A DNA stretch of 64,000 bases. Source: Bacillota bacterium (GTDB lineage: Bacteria > Bacillota > Clostridia > DSM-8532). The stretch's first letter is position 1. The number at the start of each line of letters is the position of its first letter. Position numbers and translations under genes: made by a program. The DNA is taken from contig JAEYOK010000048.1 of the NCBI GenBank assembly GCA_023411795.1, positions 1 through 64,000 of the forward strand, in the 5' to 3' direction. A model generated the notes under the pieces. It was given only the letters and a program-made list of their open reading frames with translations, searched no databases and was not told where the DNA came from. Shown here piece after piece: positions 8,504 to 17,426 of this stretch.

Positions 8504-9679
8504 TTAAATACGCGCTACGCCACTTTTTCTGGCTGCTTCAGCAACAGCCTGAGCGACAGCTTTTCCGACTCTTGGATCAAAGGCTTTCGGGATAATATAT
8601 TCTGGACTAAGTTCCTTGTCTTCAATAAGATTGGCCAACGCATATGCTGCCGCTATTTTCATGTCATCATTTATATCACTAGCTCGAACATCAAAAGTAC
8701 CTCTAAAGATACCGGGAAATGCCAAAACATTGTTAACCTGGTTTGGAAAATCTGAGCGCCCTGTTGCTATAATCTTTGCTCCACCAGCCTTTGCATCATC
8801 AGGGAATATCTCAGGAGTAGGATTTGCACATGCAAATATAACGGCATCTTTTTCCATTGTTTTTACCATATCCGTGGTAAGGGTTTTTGGACCACTAACA
8901 CCAATGAATATATCTGCGCCACAGATTACGTCTGCCAAGGTTCCTTCCTTCTTCTCCCGGTTAGTGATAAGGGCCATTTCTTCCTTAATCGGGTTCATTC
9001 CAGCCTTACGGCCTTCATAAATTGCCCCATTTCTGTCGCAAAGAATAATATTCTTAAATCCGTCAGTAAAAAGTAATTTTGTTATTGAGATTGCTGCCGC
9101 GCCGGCACCATTTATAACTACTTTAACATCTTCCTTTTTTTTACCTGTAATCTTTAACGAATTTACAATACCTGCAAGAGTAACCACAGCGGTACCATGC
9201 TGATCATCGTGGAATATAGGAATATCACATTTTTCCTTTAATTTTTTCTCAATTTCAAAGCATCTAGGAGCTGATATATCCTCAAGGTTAACACCACCAA
9301 AACTACCTGAAATCAAATATATGGTATTAACAATCTCGTCGACATCCTTACTTTTAATACACATAGGAAAGGCATCCACATCTCCAAACGCCTTGAATAG
9401 AACACATTTTCCTTCCATTACCGGCATGCCGGCTTCTGGACCAATATCTCCAAGCCCTAAAACTGCAGTTCCGTCTGTGACGACCAGGCACATGTTCCAT
9501 CGTCTGGTCAAATCAAAGCTTTTATTTACATCCTTTTGAATTTCTAGACATGGCTCAGCTACTCCTGGTGTATAGGCAAGTGAAAGATCCTCTTTGGTAT
9601 CTACTGGTATTGTACTGACTACTTCGATTTTTCCCTTCCATTTGGCATGAAGTCTTAGTGATTCCTTTGCATAATCCAT
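8504..9679 (-). CDS. NAD(P)-dependent malic enzyme
   Basis: Oxidative decarboxylation of malate to pyruvate and CO2 with NAD(P)H formation. The 391-residue, short bacterial/archaeal form has the 'AYTPGVAEPC' entry motif, 'DGTAVLGLGDIG', 'HDDQHGTAVV' metal/malate-binding segment and a 'GAGAAAISI' Rossmann loop. RBS GGAGG is 9 nt before the ATG. The gene lies 24 bp after pgk in the same direction. With the fumarase subunits upstream in the cluster it can complete fumarate to malate to pyruvate. Confidence 0.95.
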   Translation of the reverse strand: MDYAKESLRLHAKWKGKIEVVSTIPVDTKEDLSLAYTPGVAEPCLEIQKDVNKSFDLTRRWNMCLVVTDGTAVLGLGDIGPEAGMPVMEGKCVLFKAFGDVDAFPMCIKSKDVDEIVNTIYLISGSFGGVNLEDISAPRCFEIEKKLKEKCDIPIFHDDQHGTAVVTLAGIVNSLKITGKKKEDVKVVINGAGAAAISITKLLFTDGFKNIILCDRNGAIYEGRKAGMNPIKEEMALITNREKKEGTLADVICGADIFIGVSGPKTLTTDMVKTMEKDAVIFACANPTPEIFPDDAKAGGAKIIATGRSDFPNQVNNVLAFPGIFRGTFDVRASDINDDMKIAAAYALANLIEDKELSPEYIIPKAFDPRVGKAVAQAVAEAARKSGVARI

Positions 9680-9703
9680 AAGTGTTATCCTCCATATTTC
9701 GAT

Positions 9704-10954
9704 TTAATTAAACTTTTCTGCTGCATGTCTAAGTGCCTTAACTACTGGTAGTTCTTCGCCGGTCAGGAAACGTATAAGAGCTCCCCCGCCTGTACAGATA
9801 TATGATATTTTATCAGTCAATCCATACTTTGTTGTGGCAGTAATACTGTCACCTCCACCAATAACCGTATAGGCTTTGGTGTCCCCTAATGCTGCCCAGA
9901 TTTCCTTGGTACCCAGCTCTGTTTCGCTCATTTCAAATATACCCATAGGCCCATTCACAAATACTGTTTCTGATGTTTTAATAATTTGGGCATATTTCTT
10001 AGCAGTCATACTTCCGATGTCAGTAGCCGAAATATCCGTTGGAACACATCCAATGGCTGACTCACATCGTATGCCATCATTTACATACGCAAGATCATCA
10101 GGCAGTACAATAAAATCAGCATATTTGTCATAAAGACTCTTTGCCTTTTCGATATATTCTCCATAGTTAGATTTCAATATGAAATCCATACTCCCGGCCC
10201 CAATATTTTCACCTTTTGCAGCTAGAATAATATTAGCTACAAGACCACCGGTAAGCACCTTATCCGCAACCCCATTTTTCAGAACGGTCTCCATCATCAT
10301 AAAGGCATCAGAGATTTTAGCTCCTCCAAGGATGAAGGTACAAGGGCGCTTAGGACTTTCCATTAGCTTAGAAATTACACAGAATTCTTGTTCGAAGAGC
10401 CTGCCCATAGCAGAGGGAAGTACTTGCTCAAATCCGCAAAGAGACGGTTGATCTCGATGGGCTGCCGCAAATGCGTCACATACATAGAGATCAGCTAAAG
10501 GAGCAAGTTTTTGCACAAGTAGGGTTTGAGCTTGCATCTCGTGGGTCAGGCATAGTTTCAACTCAAAAAGAGTCTGTTCCTCTGACACAAAACGCACATT
10601 ATCCAGTAATAGTATTTCTCCGTTTTTAAGCGCTCTGATTTTTTCGCGGGCGGCAGGGCCGCATACGTCATCAATAAATTGCACCTCACGGTCAAGTAAC
10701 TCAGAAAGGACAATAGAATGAGGCTGAGTCGTATAGAAGTTCTTGTACTCTATATCACTACCCTGGTGGGCAAGAAGCACGACTTTTGCTCCTCTATCGG
10801 AGAGTTCTTTTACAGTTGGCACGCAAGCTTTAATACGGGTTATATCTTTTAATGTGTTATTTTTCCTGTCCACGGGTTGATTAATATCAACCCTGCACAG
10901 AACTGTTTTACCTTCTACTTCGAATTCATCAATCGTATGTATCCCAAAACGCAT
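9704..10954 (-). CDS. Phosphoglycerate kinase, archaeal-like type
   Basis: Transfers phosphate from 1,3-bisphosphoglycerate to ADP. The 416-residue protein carries PGK landmarks: 'LCRVDINQPVD' N-terminus, 'LLDNVRF', 'FILGGAKISDAF', 'VFVNGPMGIFE' and the 'GGGDS' nucleotide loop. The 'LLAHQGSD' segment and length resemble archaeal PGKs more than the 390-395 residue bacterial type. RBS AGGAGG lies 6 nt before the ATG, and the gap to the GAPDH stop is only 9 bp. The pair can make one ATP per triose from sugar released by the cluster. The usual glycolytic gap-pgk-tpi operon is not here, so this is probably a second, dedicated copy. Confidence 0.9.
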   Translation of the reverse strand: MRFGIHTIDEFEVEGKTVLCRVDINQPVDRKNNTLKDITRIKACVPTVKELSDRGAKVVLLAHQGSDIEYKNFYTTQPHSIVLSELLDREVQFIDDVCGPAAREKIRALKNGEILLLDNVRFVSEEQTLFELKLCLTHEMQAQTLLVQKLAPLADLYVCDAFAAAHRDQPSLCGFEQVLPSAMGRLFEQEFCVISKLMESPKRPCTFILGGAKISDAFMMMETVLKNGVADKVLTGGLVANIILAAKGENIGAGSMDFILKSNYGEYIEKAKSLYDKYADFIVLPDDLAYVNDGIRCESAIGCVPTDISATDIGSMTAKKYAQIIKTSETVFVNGPMGIFEMSETELGTKEIWAALGDTKAYTVIGGGDSITATTKYGLTDKISYICTGGGALIRFLTGEELPVVKALRHAAEKFN

Positions 10955-10963
10955 GAAAGCCTC

Positions 10964-11995
10964 CTATTTATTCCACTTGCCAATACCAAGGTATTTGTTG
11001 GTCTCGGCTGTGCCTTCTTCGCAGGTAAGCTGCATCTTTGCAGATGCTCGGATAGCATCAATGGTTTCAGGTATTGTTACGCTCTCTTGAGGAATATTGA
11101 TGGCAAACATGATATCGTCACCGGATTCCACTATACTGTCTTCCCATAGTCCTATCTCATACATATCTCCGCGAGGATTTCCCAAATCACGGGCATAGCG
11201 GAAGAGTGATGCGTTGCCAAGGAAACCGTCATCAATACGTACCGTACGAATACGGGGATGCTTTGAAAATGCTTCAAGCGCCATTTCTCTGGTTATTTTT
11301 TGCTTGCCGGTAGCTAAAACTGTAATAATATGTCCATGGGTAACCGGAGTATGTACTAAAATTCCTGTGGCTTTAACATGGGGCATTATTGTCATTAAGT
11401 CCACAGCCTGGTGAGATGGTGCCTTATCTATCTGAAGAGCATTTGTTAATCCACGATGATAGTCCCCAGGATCTGCTACACGACGAATTATTGTAATTGC
11501 TACCTTTTCAATACCGTAAGCACGATCTAGACAGTCAACTGTTCTAATAAGGCCTGTAGTATTGCAGCTGGTGAGTTTAAGATAATCCACACCTATTCCT
11601 TTTTCATAATTAGCATAGCCGTGGAAAAATACATCGGCAACAGAGTTTTTCTCTCCGCCTTGGAAGATGGCTTTTACTCCTTTTTGGGCATAAAGCTCTT
11701 TATTCTTTGCTCCAATACCCCCGGGGGAGCTGTCCAGCATGATATCCACTTTATCAAGTAGATCATCAAAGGTTCCGCTTACCGGAATATTTAACTCATC
11801 AAACTTTGACTTATCCGCACCTGAAACCAAGTAAAGGTTGTAAGGCATCCCTTTTTCCTTTAATGCTCGTATAGAAAGAGTTGGCGCCACATCCGCAACT
11901 CCTACAAGCTCCATATCTCCTTGTAAGGCAACACCGTCTGCCAATCTCTGCCCTATTACTCCATATCCCGCAACACCTACTCTAATTTTTGCCAT
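10964..11995 (-). CDS. Type II (archaeal-type) glyceraldehyde-3-phosphate dehydrogenase
   Basis: Phosphorylating GAPDH of the type found mainly in archaea. 343 residues; N-terminal 'VGVAGYGVIGQRLADGV' Rossmann motif; catalytic Cys in 'LTSCNTTGLIR'; 'RRVADPGDYHRG' and 'HGHIITV' segments as in archaeal enzymes. It lacks the bacterial type I signature ASCTTNCLAP. RBS AGGAGG is well placed. It sits directly before the archaeal-like PGK and after split transketolase, so glyceraldehyde-3-phosphate from transketolase or DeoC is the obvious substrate. A related sugar phosphate such as erythrose-4-phosphate is possible. Confidence 0.9.
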   Translation of the reverse strand: MAKIRVGVAGYGVIGQRLADGVALQGDMELVGVADVAPTLSIRALKEKGMPYNLYLVSGADKSKFDELNIPVSGTFDDLLDKVDIMLDSSPGGIGAKNKELYAQKGVKAIFQGGEKNSVADVFFHGYANYEKGIGVDYLKLTSCNTTGLIRTVDCLDRAYGIEKVAITIIRRVADPGDYHRGLTNALQIDKAPSHQAVDLMTIMPHVKATGILVHTPVTHGHIITVLATGKQKITREMALEAFSKHPRIRTVRIDDGFLGNASLFRYARDLGNPRGDMYEIGLWEDSIVESGDDIMFAINIPQESVTIPETIDAIRASAKMQLTCEEGTAETNKYLGIGKWNK

Positions 11996-12032
11996 AAAAG
12001 TATCCTCCTCAAATGTTTTTATATTTTATTTC

Positions 12033-13010
12033 TTATCTAAGGCTGTTTTTAAGATTAAGAGCAATTTTAGCCTTAGCTGCAATTTTATTGGCTGTAAGTT
12101 CATACCTTTCCCTTAAATAATCCTCTGGACCTACTTCACCAAATTCATCCTCAATACCCATACGTACAACAGGCACAGGGTAGGTTGATGTGACAACATT
12201 GTTAACTGCAGATCCTAAACCGCAAAATATATTATGATTTTCAGCTGTGACAATAGCCCCGGTTTCACGTGCAGAAGTTTCAATCAGTGCTTCGTCAATG
12301 GGCTTCCATGTGAACATATTCACAATACGAGCATCTATACCTTCCTTTTCTAGAATTTCAGCCGCTTTAAGAGCCTGCTCAGTCATTATGCCGGATGCTA
12401 TAACAGTTACATCCTTTCCATCCCTTATCGTTACACCTTTACCAATTTCAAACTCAGAATCGTCAGTATATATTGCCACTGGATTCTTACGAAGTAACCG
12501 AATATAGAATAGTCCGTAAAGATCCTTCACCTGTCTCATAATTGATGCTAATTGAGCACAGTCCGCCGGCTCCATAACGGTCGCCGTTGGAATCGCACAC
12601 ATTACCGCCATATCTTCAAAAGGCATATGTGTACCGCCATTAAACGCTGCTGTCACACCTGGATCTGAGCCGATTATTCGTACATTTAGCCGGGCATAAG
12701 CAACTGACATAAAAACCTGATCCATTACGCGGCGAGATGCAAAAGGAGCAAAACTATGAACATAGGGCTTCATTCCGGCAGCACTCATGCCGGCTGCTAC
12801 GCCTATCATATTAGCTTCTGCAATACCTACATTTAAGGCACGATCTGGATACTGCTTCATCAAAGGCGTTGTTCCTACGCAACTTGCAAGGTCTGAGTCC
12901 AAGTAACATACATTCTTGTCCGTATCCATCTGATCAGCCAGCATACTAGAAAAAACATCTCTCATCATACGGGTATCTTTAACATACTTATTTAATAATT
13001 TGATTCTCAT
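12033..13010 (-). CDS. tktC: Transketolase C-terminal subunit (split transketolase)
   Basis: Second half of transketolase: pyrimidine-binding and C-terminal domains (325 residues). 'GIAEANMIGVAAGMS' holds the Glu that activates thiamine diphosphate. The open frame extends further upstream, overlapping tktN. I choose the ATG at 13010 because AGGAGGG lies 8 nt before it and 13 bp separate it from the tktN stop. It forms the active enzyme with the preceding gene product, moving C2 units between pentose, erythrose and triose phosphates. Split transketolases also serve aromatic or sugar-specific pathways, so the exact substrate is open. Confidence 0.93.
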   Translation of the reverse strand: MRIKLLNKYVKDTRMMRDVFSSMLADQMDTDKNVCYLDSDLASCVGTTPLMKQYPDRALNVGIAEANMIGVAAGMSAAGMKPYVHSFAPFASRRVMDQVFMSVAYARLNVRIIGSDPGVTAAFNGGTHMPFEDMAVMCAIPTATVMEPADCAQLASIMRQVKDLYGLFYIRLLRKNPVAIYTDDSEFEIGKGVTIRDGKDVTVIASGIMTEQALKAAEILEKEGIDARIVNMFTWKPIDEALIETSARETGAIVTAENHNIFCGLGSAVNNVVTSTYPVPVVRMGIEDEFGEVGPEDYLRERYELTANKIAAKAKIALNLKNSLR

Positions 13011-13023
13011 AAATCTACCCTCC

Positions 13024-13866
13024 TTATCTTGCCTCTGCCAATACTTTTTCAGCTTGTAATATTGCTTCATCCATATCTTCTTTACTGAAAACAACATTAT
13101 GGTTTTTTTCGCAGAATTCTGCTATGGTACAGCCGCGACCCTTGATGGTATCCAAGATTATACAGGAAGGTTTACCTTTTACAGTAATGGCTTTTGAAAC
13201 GGCATCAATAATTGAACTTATATCATGACCATTGATTTGCTGAACGAACCAACCAAAGGCTTGAAATTTTTCTGCCAGATTCCCGCCCCCTGAAATCTCA
13301 TCAAGGTAACCATCAAGCTGTTTTTTATTCCAATCCACAAAGCAAATAATATTATCCAACTGCTGATGGGATGCGAACCTTGCCCCTTCCCATACCTGGC
13401 CTTCGTTACACTCACCATCTCCAACAAACAAGAAGGTTCTCCATGCTTTTTTTAATGCTCGAGCGGCTGCTGCAAGGCCAAGCGCTGTTGAAAATCCCTG
13501 TCCTAAAGAGCCTGTTGTCATATCAACACCTAAAGTACGATTCTTGTCGGTATGACTGGGATACTTGGTTCCGGGTTTATTTAATGTTAAAAGATCTTCT
13601 TTGGGAAAAAATCCTTTTAACGCCAAAGTAGCATATAAAGACGGACCTGCATGACCCTTACTCATAACTAAGCGATCACGATCTTCCCAATCAGGATTCT
13701 TTGGATCAACATTCATTATTGATCCATACAATACTGCCAAAGCCTCTATTACAGACATAGAACCACCTATGTGACCAAAGCCAAGCTCCCTGAACTCCTT
13801 AAGTGTTTCAACGCGAATTTCCTCTGCGAAAACACGCAATGCTTTTATATTAGGTTCTTTAACCAT
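13024..13866 (-). CDS. tktN: Transketolase N-terminal subunit (split transketolase)
   Basis: Thiamine diphosphate-binding (PP) half of transketolase, 280 residues. It shows 'SKGHAGPSLYA', 'GSLGQGFSTALG', and the ThDP/metal motif 'VGDGECNEGQ...' ending near 'DWNKKQLDG'. RBS GGAGG is 9 nt before the ATG. It is followed by the C-terminal subunit gene and preceded by dpaL at 28 bp, so it is part of the same transcript. Confidence 0.94.
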   Translation of the reverse strand: MVKEPNIKALRVFAEEIRVETLKEFRELGFGHIGGSMSVIEALAVLYGSIMNVDPKNPDWEDRDRLVMSKGHAGPSLYATLALKGFFPKEDLLTLNKPGTKYPSHTDKNRTLGVDMTTGSLGQGFSTALGLAAAARALKKAWRTFLFVGDGECNEGQVWEGARFASHQQLDNIICFVDWNKKQLDGYLDEISGGGNLAEKFQAFGWFVQQINGHDISSIIDAVSKAITVKGKPSCIILDTIKGRGCTIAEFCEKNHNVVFSKEDMDEAILQAEKVLAEAR

Positions 13867-13893
13867 AAATATTTTCCTCCATCTATCAAAAAA

Positions 13894-15084
13894 CTAAGCA
13901 TTAAGTTCACTTTGATAATGTCCGTCCCAAACTATTCTTCTATAAATCTCCGGATCCGTATTACCTTCTGTACTAATAAGTAAAACTTTGGATTTTTCAT
14001 TAAGCTCCAGTGCTTCCTTAGCAGCTTTGAATTGATTACTCTCCATCAAGACGCTCAAAACTCCGGCAGTTATGGCACCTGATTCTCCGGAGATAACCCT
14101 GGTATCATCACCTGAAGGATTGCCCAAAATGCGCATCCCTCTAGCTGCCATCCAATCCGGTGCTGCAATAAACATATCTGTACAATCCTTCAGAATATCC
14201 CATGCAATAGGATTAGGTTCGCCGCAGGCGAGTCCCGCCGATATAGTATCCATTTCACCCGTTACCGGAATTATCTTTCCAGCCTTTGCAGATCTATAGA
14301 AACAGTCTGCTTTATCTGGCTCGACTATTACAATTTTAGGTGGATTGCTTTTATATACTGTCATTAAAACGTCGGCTATTATTGATGCAAATGCACCAAC
14401 TCCAGCCTGTAAAAAGACATGAGTAGGTGTAACTCCATTAAGCTGAATCACAACTTCCTGCATGATAGTAGAATATCCTTGCATAATCCAGGTCGGCACA
14501 TCCACATACCCTTCCCAGGCAGTATCCTGAATAACTTCCCAGCCATTTTCTTGTGCCAGTTTAGCAGTATAACGCACCGTATCATCATAATTCCATTCTG
14601 TTACATAAACACTTGCACCGTGCTGCTTGATATTATTTACACGGTTTTGTGCACTTCCTTTTGGCATGTAAATAATAGCTTTACAACCTAATTGTTGAGC
14701 CATCCAAGCAACACCTCTGCCATGGTTGCCGTCGGTGGTCGATACTAAAGTGATAGACTTAATTACGTCTGCCCATTCACCCTCTTTTAGCATTTGCATT
14801 GACAGATTAGCAAAATTTTTATTAAACTTACGAGATAGGTACTTTCCTATTGCATAAGATGCTCCGAGAACCTTAAAAGCATTTAGTCCAAAACGAAATG
14901 ATTCATCTTTTATATAGATTTCTGAAAGCCCAAGATATTCGGATGTTTTTTTTAGTCTGACCAAAGGAGTGGGCTTATACTCTGAAAAGCTCTCATGAAA
15001 GCTTTTTACTTCGACTAATGTATTTTCATCCAATAATGATTTTTGCATTTCATAATTTTTTTTATTGTTTAAAATCCATTTCAC
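13894..15084 (-). CDS. dpaL: Diaminopropionate ammonia-lyase (YgeX/DpaL)
   Basis: PLP enzyme that converts 2,3-diaminopropionate to pyruvate and two ammonia. About 396 residues. The PLP lysine is in 'FGLNAFKVLGA' (near residue 71), the N-terminal 'YKPTPLVRL' is typical, and 'TDGNHGRGVAWMAQ' and 'ISGESGAITAGVL' match the family. Start: the open frame begins at a GTG (15093). The second GTG at 15084 has GGGGT 7 nt upstream and is preferred. In known anaerobic urate-degrading clusters ygeX supplies the last ring-derived carbon as pyruvate. It lies between deoC and tktN. The aminoacrylate intermediate would be cleared by RidA, encoded about 3 kb upstream. Confidence 0.93.
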   Translation of the reverse strand: MKWILNNKKNYEMQKSLLDENTLVEVKSFHESFSEYKPTPLVRLKKTSEYLGLSEIYIKDESFRFGLNAFKVLGASYAIGKYLSRKFNKNFANLSMQMLKEGEWADVIKSITLVSTTDGNHGRGVAWMAQQLGCKAIIYMPKGSAQNRVNNIKQHGASVYVTEWNYDDTVRYTAKLAQENGWEVIQDTAWEGYVDVPTWIMQGYSTIMQEVVIQLNGVTPTHVFLQAGVGAFASIIADVLMTVYKSNPPKIVIVEPDKADCFYRSAKAGKIIPVTGEMDTISAGLACGEPNPIAWDILKDCTDMFIAAPDWMAARGMRILGNPSGDDTRVISGESGAITAGVLSVLMESNQFKAAKEALELNEKSKVLLISTEGNTDPEIYRRIVWDGHYQSELNA

Positions 15085-15121
15085 TTTGTGCACCCCTATT
15101 CTGTCACATTAGCGTATAACT

Positions 15122-15790
15122 TTATTTATCCTTTTGGTTAAAGGCATCCATAATAATCGGTGTGGTACTATACTTAACCCCTAAACGTGTAGCTCCCATA
15201 CTGATATATTTAATTGCTGTCTCCAAATCAAGCACACCGCCTGATACCTTTACCTGTACACGGCCTTTCGCAGCATCAACCATACATTTTACGGCTTCAT
15301 CCGTCACTCCTCGGGCAAAGCCTGTAGAGGTCTTAATAAAGTCAGCCCCTGCTTCAATGGAGATTTCAGTCGCCTTTGCTATCTGTTCCATTGAGAGCTC
15401 ACAGGTCTCAAATATAACCTTTACACCCACTCCCTTAGGCCGTGCAACTTGTACCACATGCTTGATTCCATCAGCTACAATATCCCACTCGCCAGATAAT
15501 GCGGCAGAATAATCCATTACCATATCAATTTCCTGAACGCCTTGTTCTATATAGTTTGCAGCAAGTAATCCCTTCGCGATACTTCCTCCGGTACCATGCG
15601 GAAAATCTAATACGCAGCAAACCATGGTCTGTGTACCTGCGCACATATCAACTGCAAGCGCAATGTCACAAGGGCGCACGCATACACTTCTTACTTCATA
15701 ATTCAAACCAAGCTCAATTGCTTCCCGTGCCATTTGTTTAGTCATTGTCGGAATAAGGACAGAATGATCTAAGTATCTATTAATATTCAT
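15122..15790 (-). CDS. deoC: Deoxyribose-phosphate aldolase
   Basis: Class I aldolase cleaving 2-deoxyribose-5-phosphate to glyceraldehyde-3-phosphate and acetaldehyde. 222 residues. The Schiff-base lysine is in 'DFIKTSTGF' and the second catalytic lysine in 'VQVKVSGGV'; a further Lys is in 'VKVIFET'. RBS GAGGAGG is strong. No deoxynucleoside phosphorylase (deoD, pdp) or phosphopentomutase (deoB) lies in the window, so the actual aldol substrate may be another sugar phosphate. Its triose product would feed the GAPDH/PGK pair of the same gene run. Confidence 0.92.
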   Translation of the reverse strand: MNINRYLDHSVLIPTMTKQMAREAIELGLNYEVRSVCVRPCDIALAVDMCAGTQTMVCCVLDFPHGTGGSIAKGLLAANYIEQGVQEIDMVMDYSAALSGEWDIVADGIKHVVQVARPKGVGVKVIFETCELSMEQIAKATEISIEAGADFIKTSTGFARGVTDEAVKCMVDAAKGRVQVKVSGGVLDLETAIKYISMGATRLGVKYSTTPIIMDAFNQKDK

Positions 15791-15862
15791 AATAGACCTC
15801 CTCGATTGTTGATTATTAAGATATAAAAATGCAAAAAATACAAGATAATTTTGATATATATT

Positions 15863-16471
15863 CTATTTAATAAAACTGACTTTTTTTATTAATTGCTCAT
15901 AAGCCATTTTCTTCTTTTCATTAAATAAAGCTTTATTATTTTCAATGAGATTATTTCCTTTAGTATCAATAGATACAATCAATGGCCCAAGCTCTTTGAC
16001 TCTCAATACCCAAAGGCTTTCAGGCATTCCAAGTTCAGTCCATTCAACATTCTCGATTTCCTCTACCTCGGTAGCTGCAATAACCGCACAACCGGCAGGA
16101 TATATACAGTGTATAGCCTTAAATTGCTTGCAGCCTGAAGTTGTATCTTCGCCCATGCCGCCCTTGCCCACAATAAGCTTAACACCTGTCTGTTCTATAA
16201 AATCCTTTTCAAACCTTTCCATACGCATACTTGTGGTTGGGCCTATGGAAACCATTATGTATTTCCCATTGTCCATTTTCTTGACAATTGGGCCGGCATG
16301 AAAAATAGCTCCGCCTTTTAAATCAACCGGCAGTGGTATTTTCCTTTCTAAAAGACGCCGGTGCCCTACATCACGACAGGTTACTATATGACCTGTAAGA
16401 TATATAACATCACCAGCACTTAAACTTTCCAAATCATTATCTGCTATTGGGGTTGTCAATACTTTTTTCAT
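15863..16471 (-). CDS. Class I fumarase / tartrate dehydratase beta subunit
   Basis: C-terminal-type subunit of the two-subunit, [4Fe-4S]-dependent hydro-lyase. 202 residues, with 'GHIVTCRDVGHRRLLE', 'GPTTSMRME', 'VGKGGM' and 'CAVIAATEVEEIENVEWTELGMPE', all typical of FumB/TtdB-like subunits. Its ATG overlaps the stop codon of the alpha subunit by 4 nt (coupled translation). It hydrates fumarate to malate, or dehydrates tartrate. The malic enzyme in the same cluster favours fumarase (inference). Confidence 0.92.
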   Translation of the reverse strand: MKKVLTTPIADNDLESLSAGDVIYLTGHIVTCRDVGHRRLLERKIPLPVDLKGGAIFHAGPIVKKMDNGKYIMVSIGPTTSMRMERFEKDFIEQTGVKLIVGKGGMGEDTTSGCKQFKAIHCIYPAGCAVIAATEVEEIENVEWTELGMPESLWVLRVKELGPLIVSIDTKGNNLIENNKALFNEKKKMAYEQLIKKVSFIK

Positions 16472-17367
16472 AATGATACCTCACTATGAGATATAATTTC
16501 ATATGATCCGTCGGCTTTTATAACTATATTTCCACGTCTGTGAGACCAACAGCCAACATTTACCGCAACACCTATGGTTGACGGATGCCTGGCAGCATTT
16601 TCGATATGCACACCAATAACAGATTTTTTCCCTGATATCCCCTGTGGTCCAAGGCCAATTGAGTTTATTCCTTCTTCCAATTCCGATTCTAGTTGTGCTG
16701 CCAGTTCATTAAGATTTCTAATTCCAATAGGCCGTAAAAGAGCTATCTTTGAAAGCCTTGAGGCAGTTTCTACCGATGTTGCCACTCCAACACCTACAAG
16801 CAAGGGAGGACATGCATTAAGTCCATATGAAGTTATTACATCAAGAACAAATTCGATAACACCTTCGTAACCTGCACCAGGCATAAGTACCATTGCCTTT
16901 CCTGGTAAGGTGCAGCCACCTCCTGCCATGTATATGCTAAGATTCAGTTCTTCACTATATGGAACAATCTCCCAATCAACACAAGGCACACGATATCCTG
17001 TATTATTTCCAGTATTGTATTCGTCAAAGGTTTCAACGGCATTATGACGTAGCGGTGCTTCTTTAGTAGCCTTCAAAACAGCATCTGTAAATATGTCAGG
17101 TAAAGAATCAATGAGCGGAAACCTGGTTCCGACTTTTGCAAAAAACTGAATCACGCCTGTGTCCTGACAACATGGTCGATTAAGTATCTTTGCAAGTTCC
17201 TGGTTTTTAAACATCGTATCGTAAATCAATGATGGAATCTTGTCTGTCTCTTCCTCACGTAGCTCGTTCAGCTTCTTTGTTATATCATCAGGCAGCACCT
17301 TAGAAATATAGGAAATAAAGGAGGCAATAATATTTGTTACTGCCATTTTCTCTATATTATTTTTCAT
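16468..17367 (-). CDS. Class I fumarase / tartrate dehydratase alpha subunit
   Basis: Fe-S cluster subunit, 299 residues from the ATG at 17367 (AAGGA 5 nt upstream; the longer frame to 17388 lacks an RBS). The three cluster cysteines are in 'NRPCCQDTG', 'MAGGGCTLPG' and 'GLNACPPLLVG'. 'HIENAARHPS' is also conserved. Partner of the overlapping beta gene. Immediately downstream of the DeoR-type regulator gene (59 bp), so probably under its control. Confidence 0.92.
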   Translation of the reverse strand: MKNNIEKMAVTNIIASFISYISKVLPDDITKKLNELREEETDKIPSLIYDTMFKNQELAKILNRPCCQDTGVIQFFAKVGTRFPLIDSLPDIFTDAVLKATKEAPLRHNAVETFDEYNTGNNTGYRVPCVDWEIVPYSEELNLSIYMAGGGCTLPGKAMVLMPGAGYEGVIEFVLDVITSYGLNACPPLLVGVGVATSVETASRLSKIALLRPIGIRNLNELAAQLESELEEGINSIGLGPQGISGKKSVIGVHIENAARHPSTIGVAVNVGCWSHRRGNIVIKADGSYEIISHSEVSL

Positions 17368-17426
17368 AATAACTATCCTTACAATCATGCTATAATATTT
17401 ACTTATTTATGGTTATACAGGCTTAA

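Noticed and set aside
13894..15084. Threonine dehydratase/serine deaminase as identity of the PLP lyase
   Set aside because: The length and FGLNAFK lysine motif fit the diaminopropionate ammonia-lyase subfamily, and the pathway context agrees.
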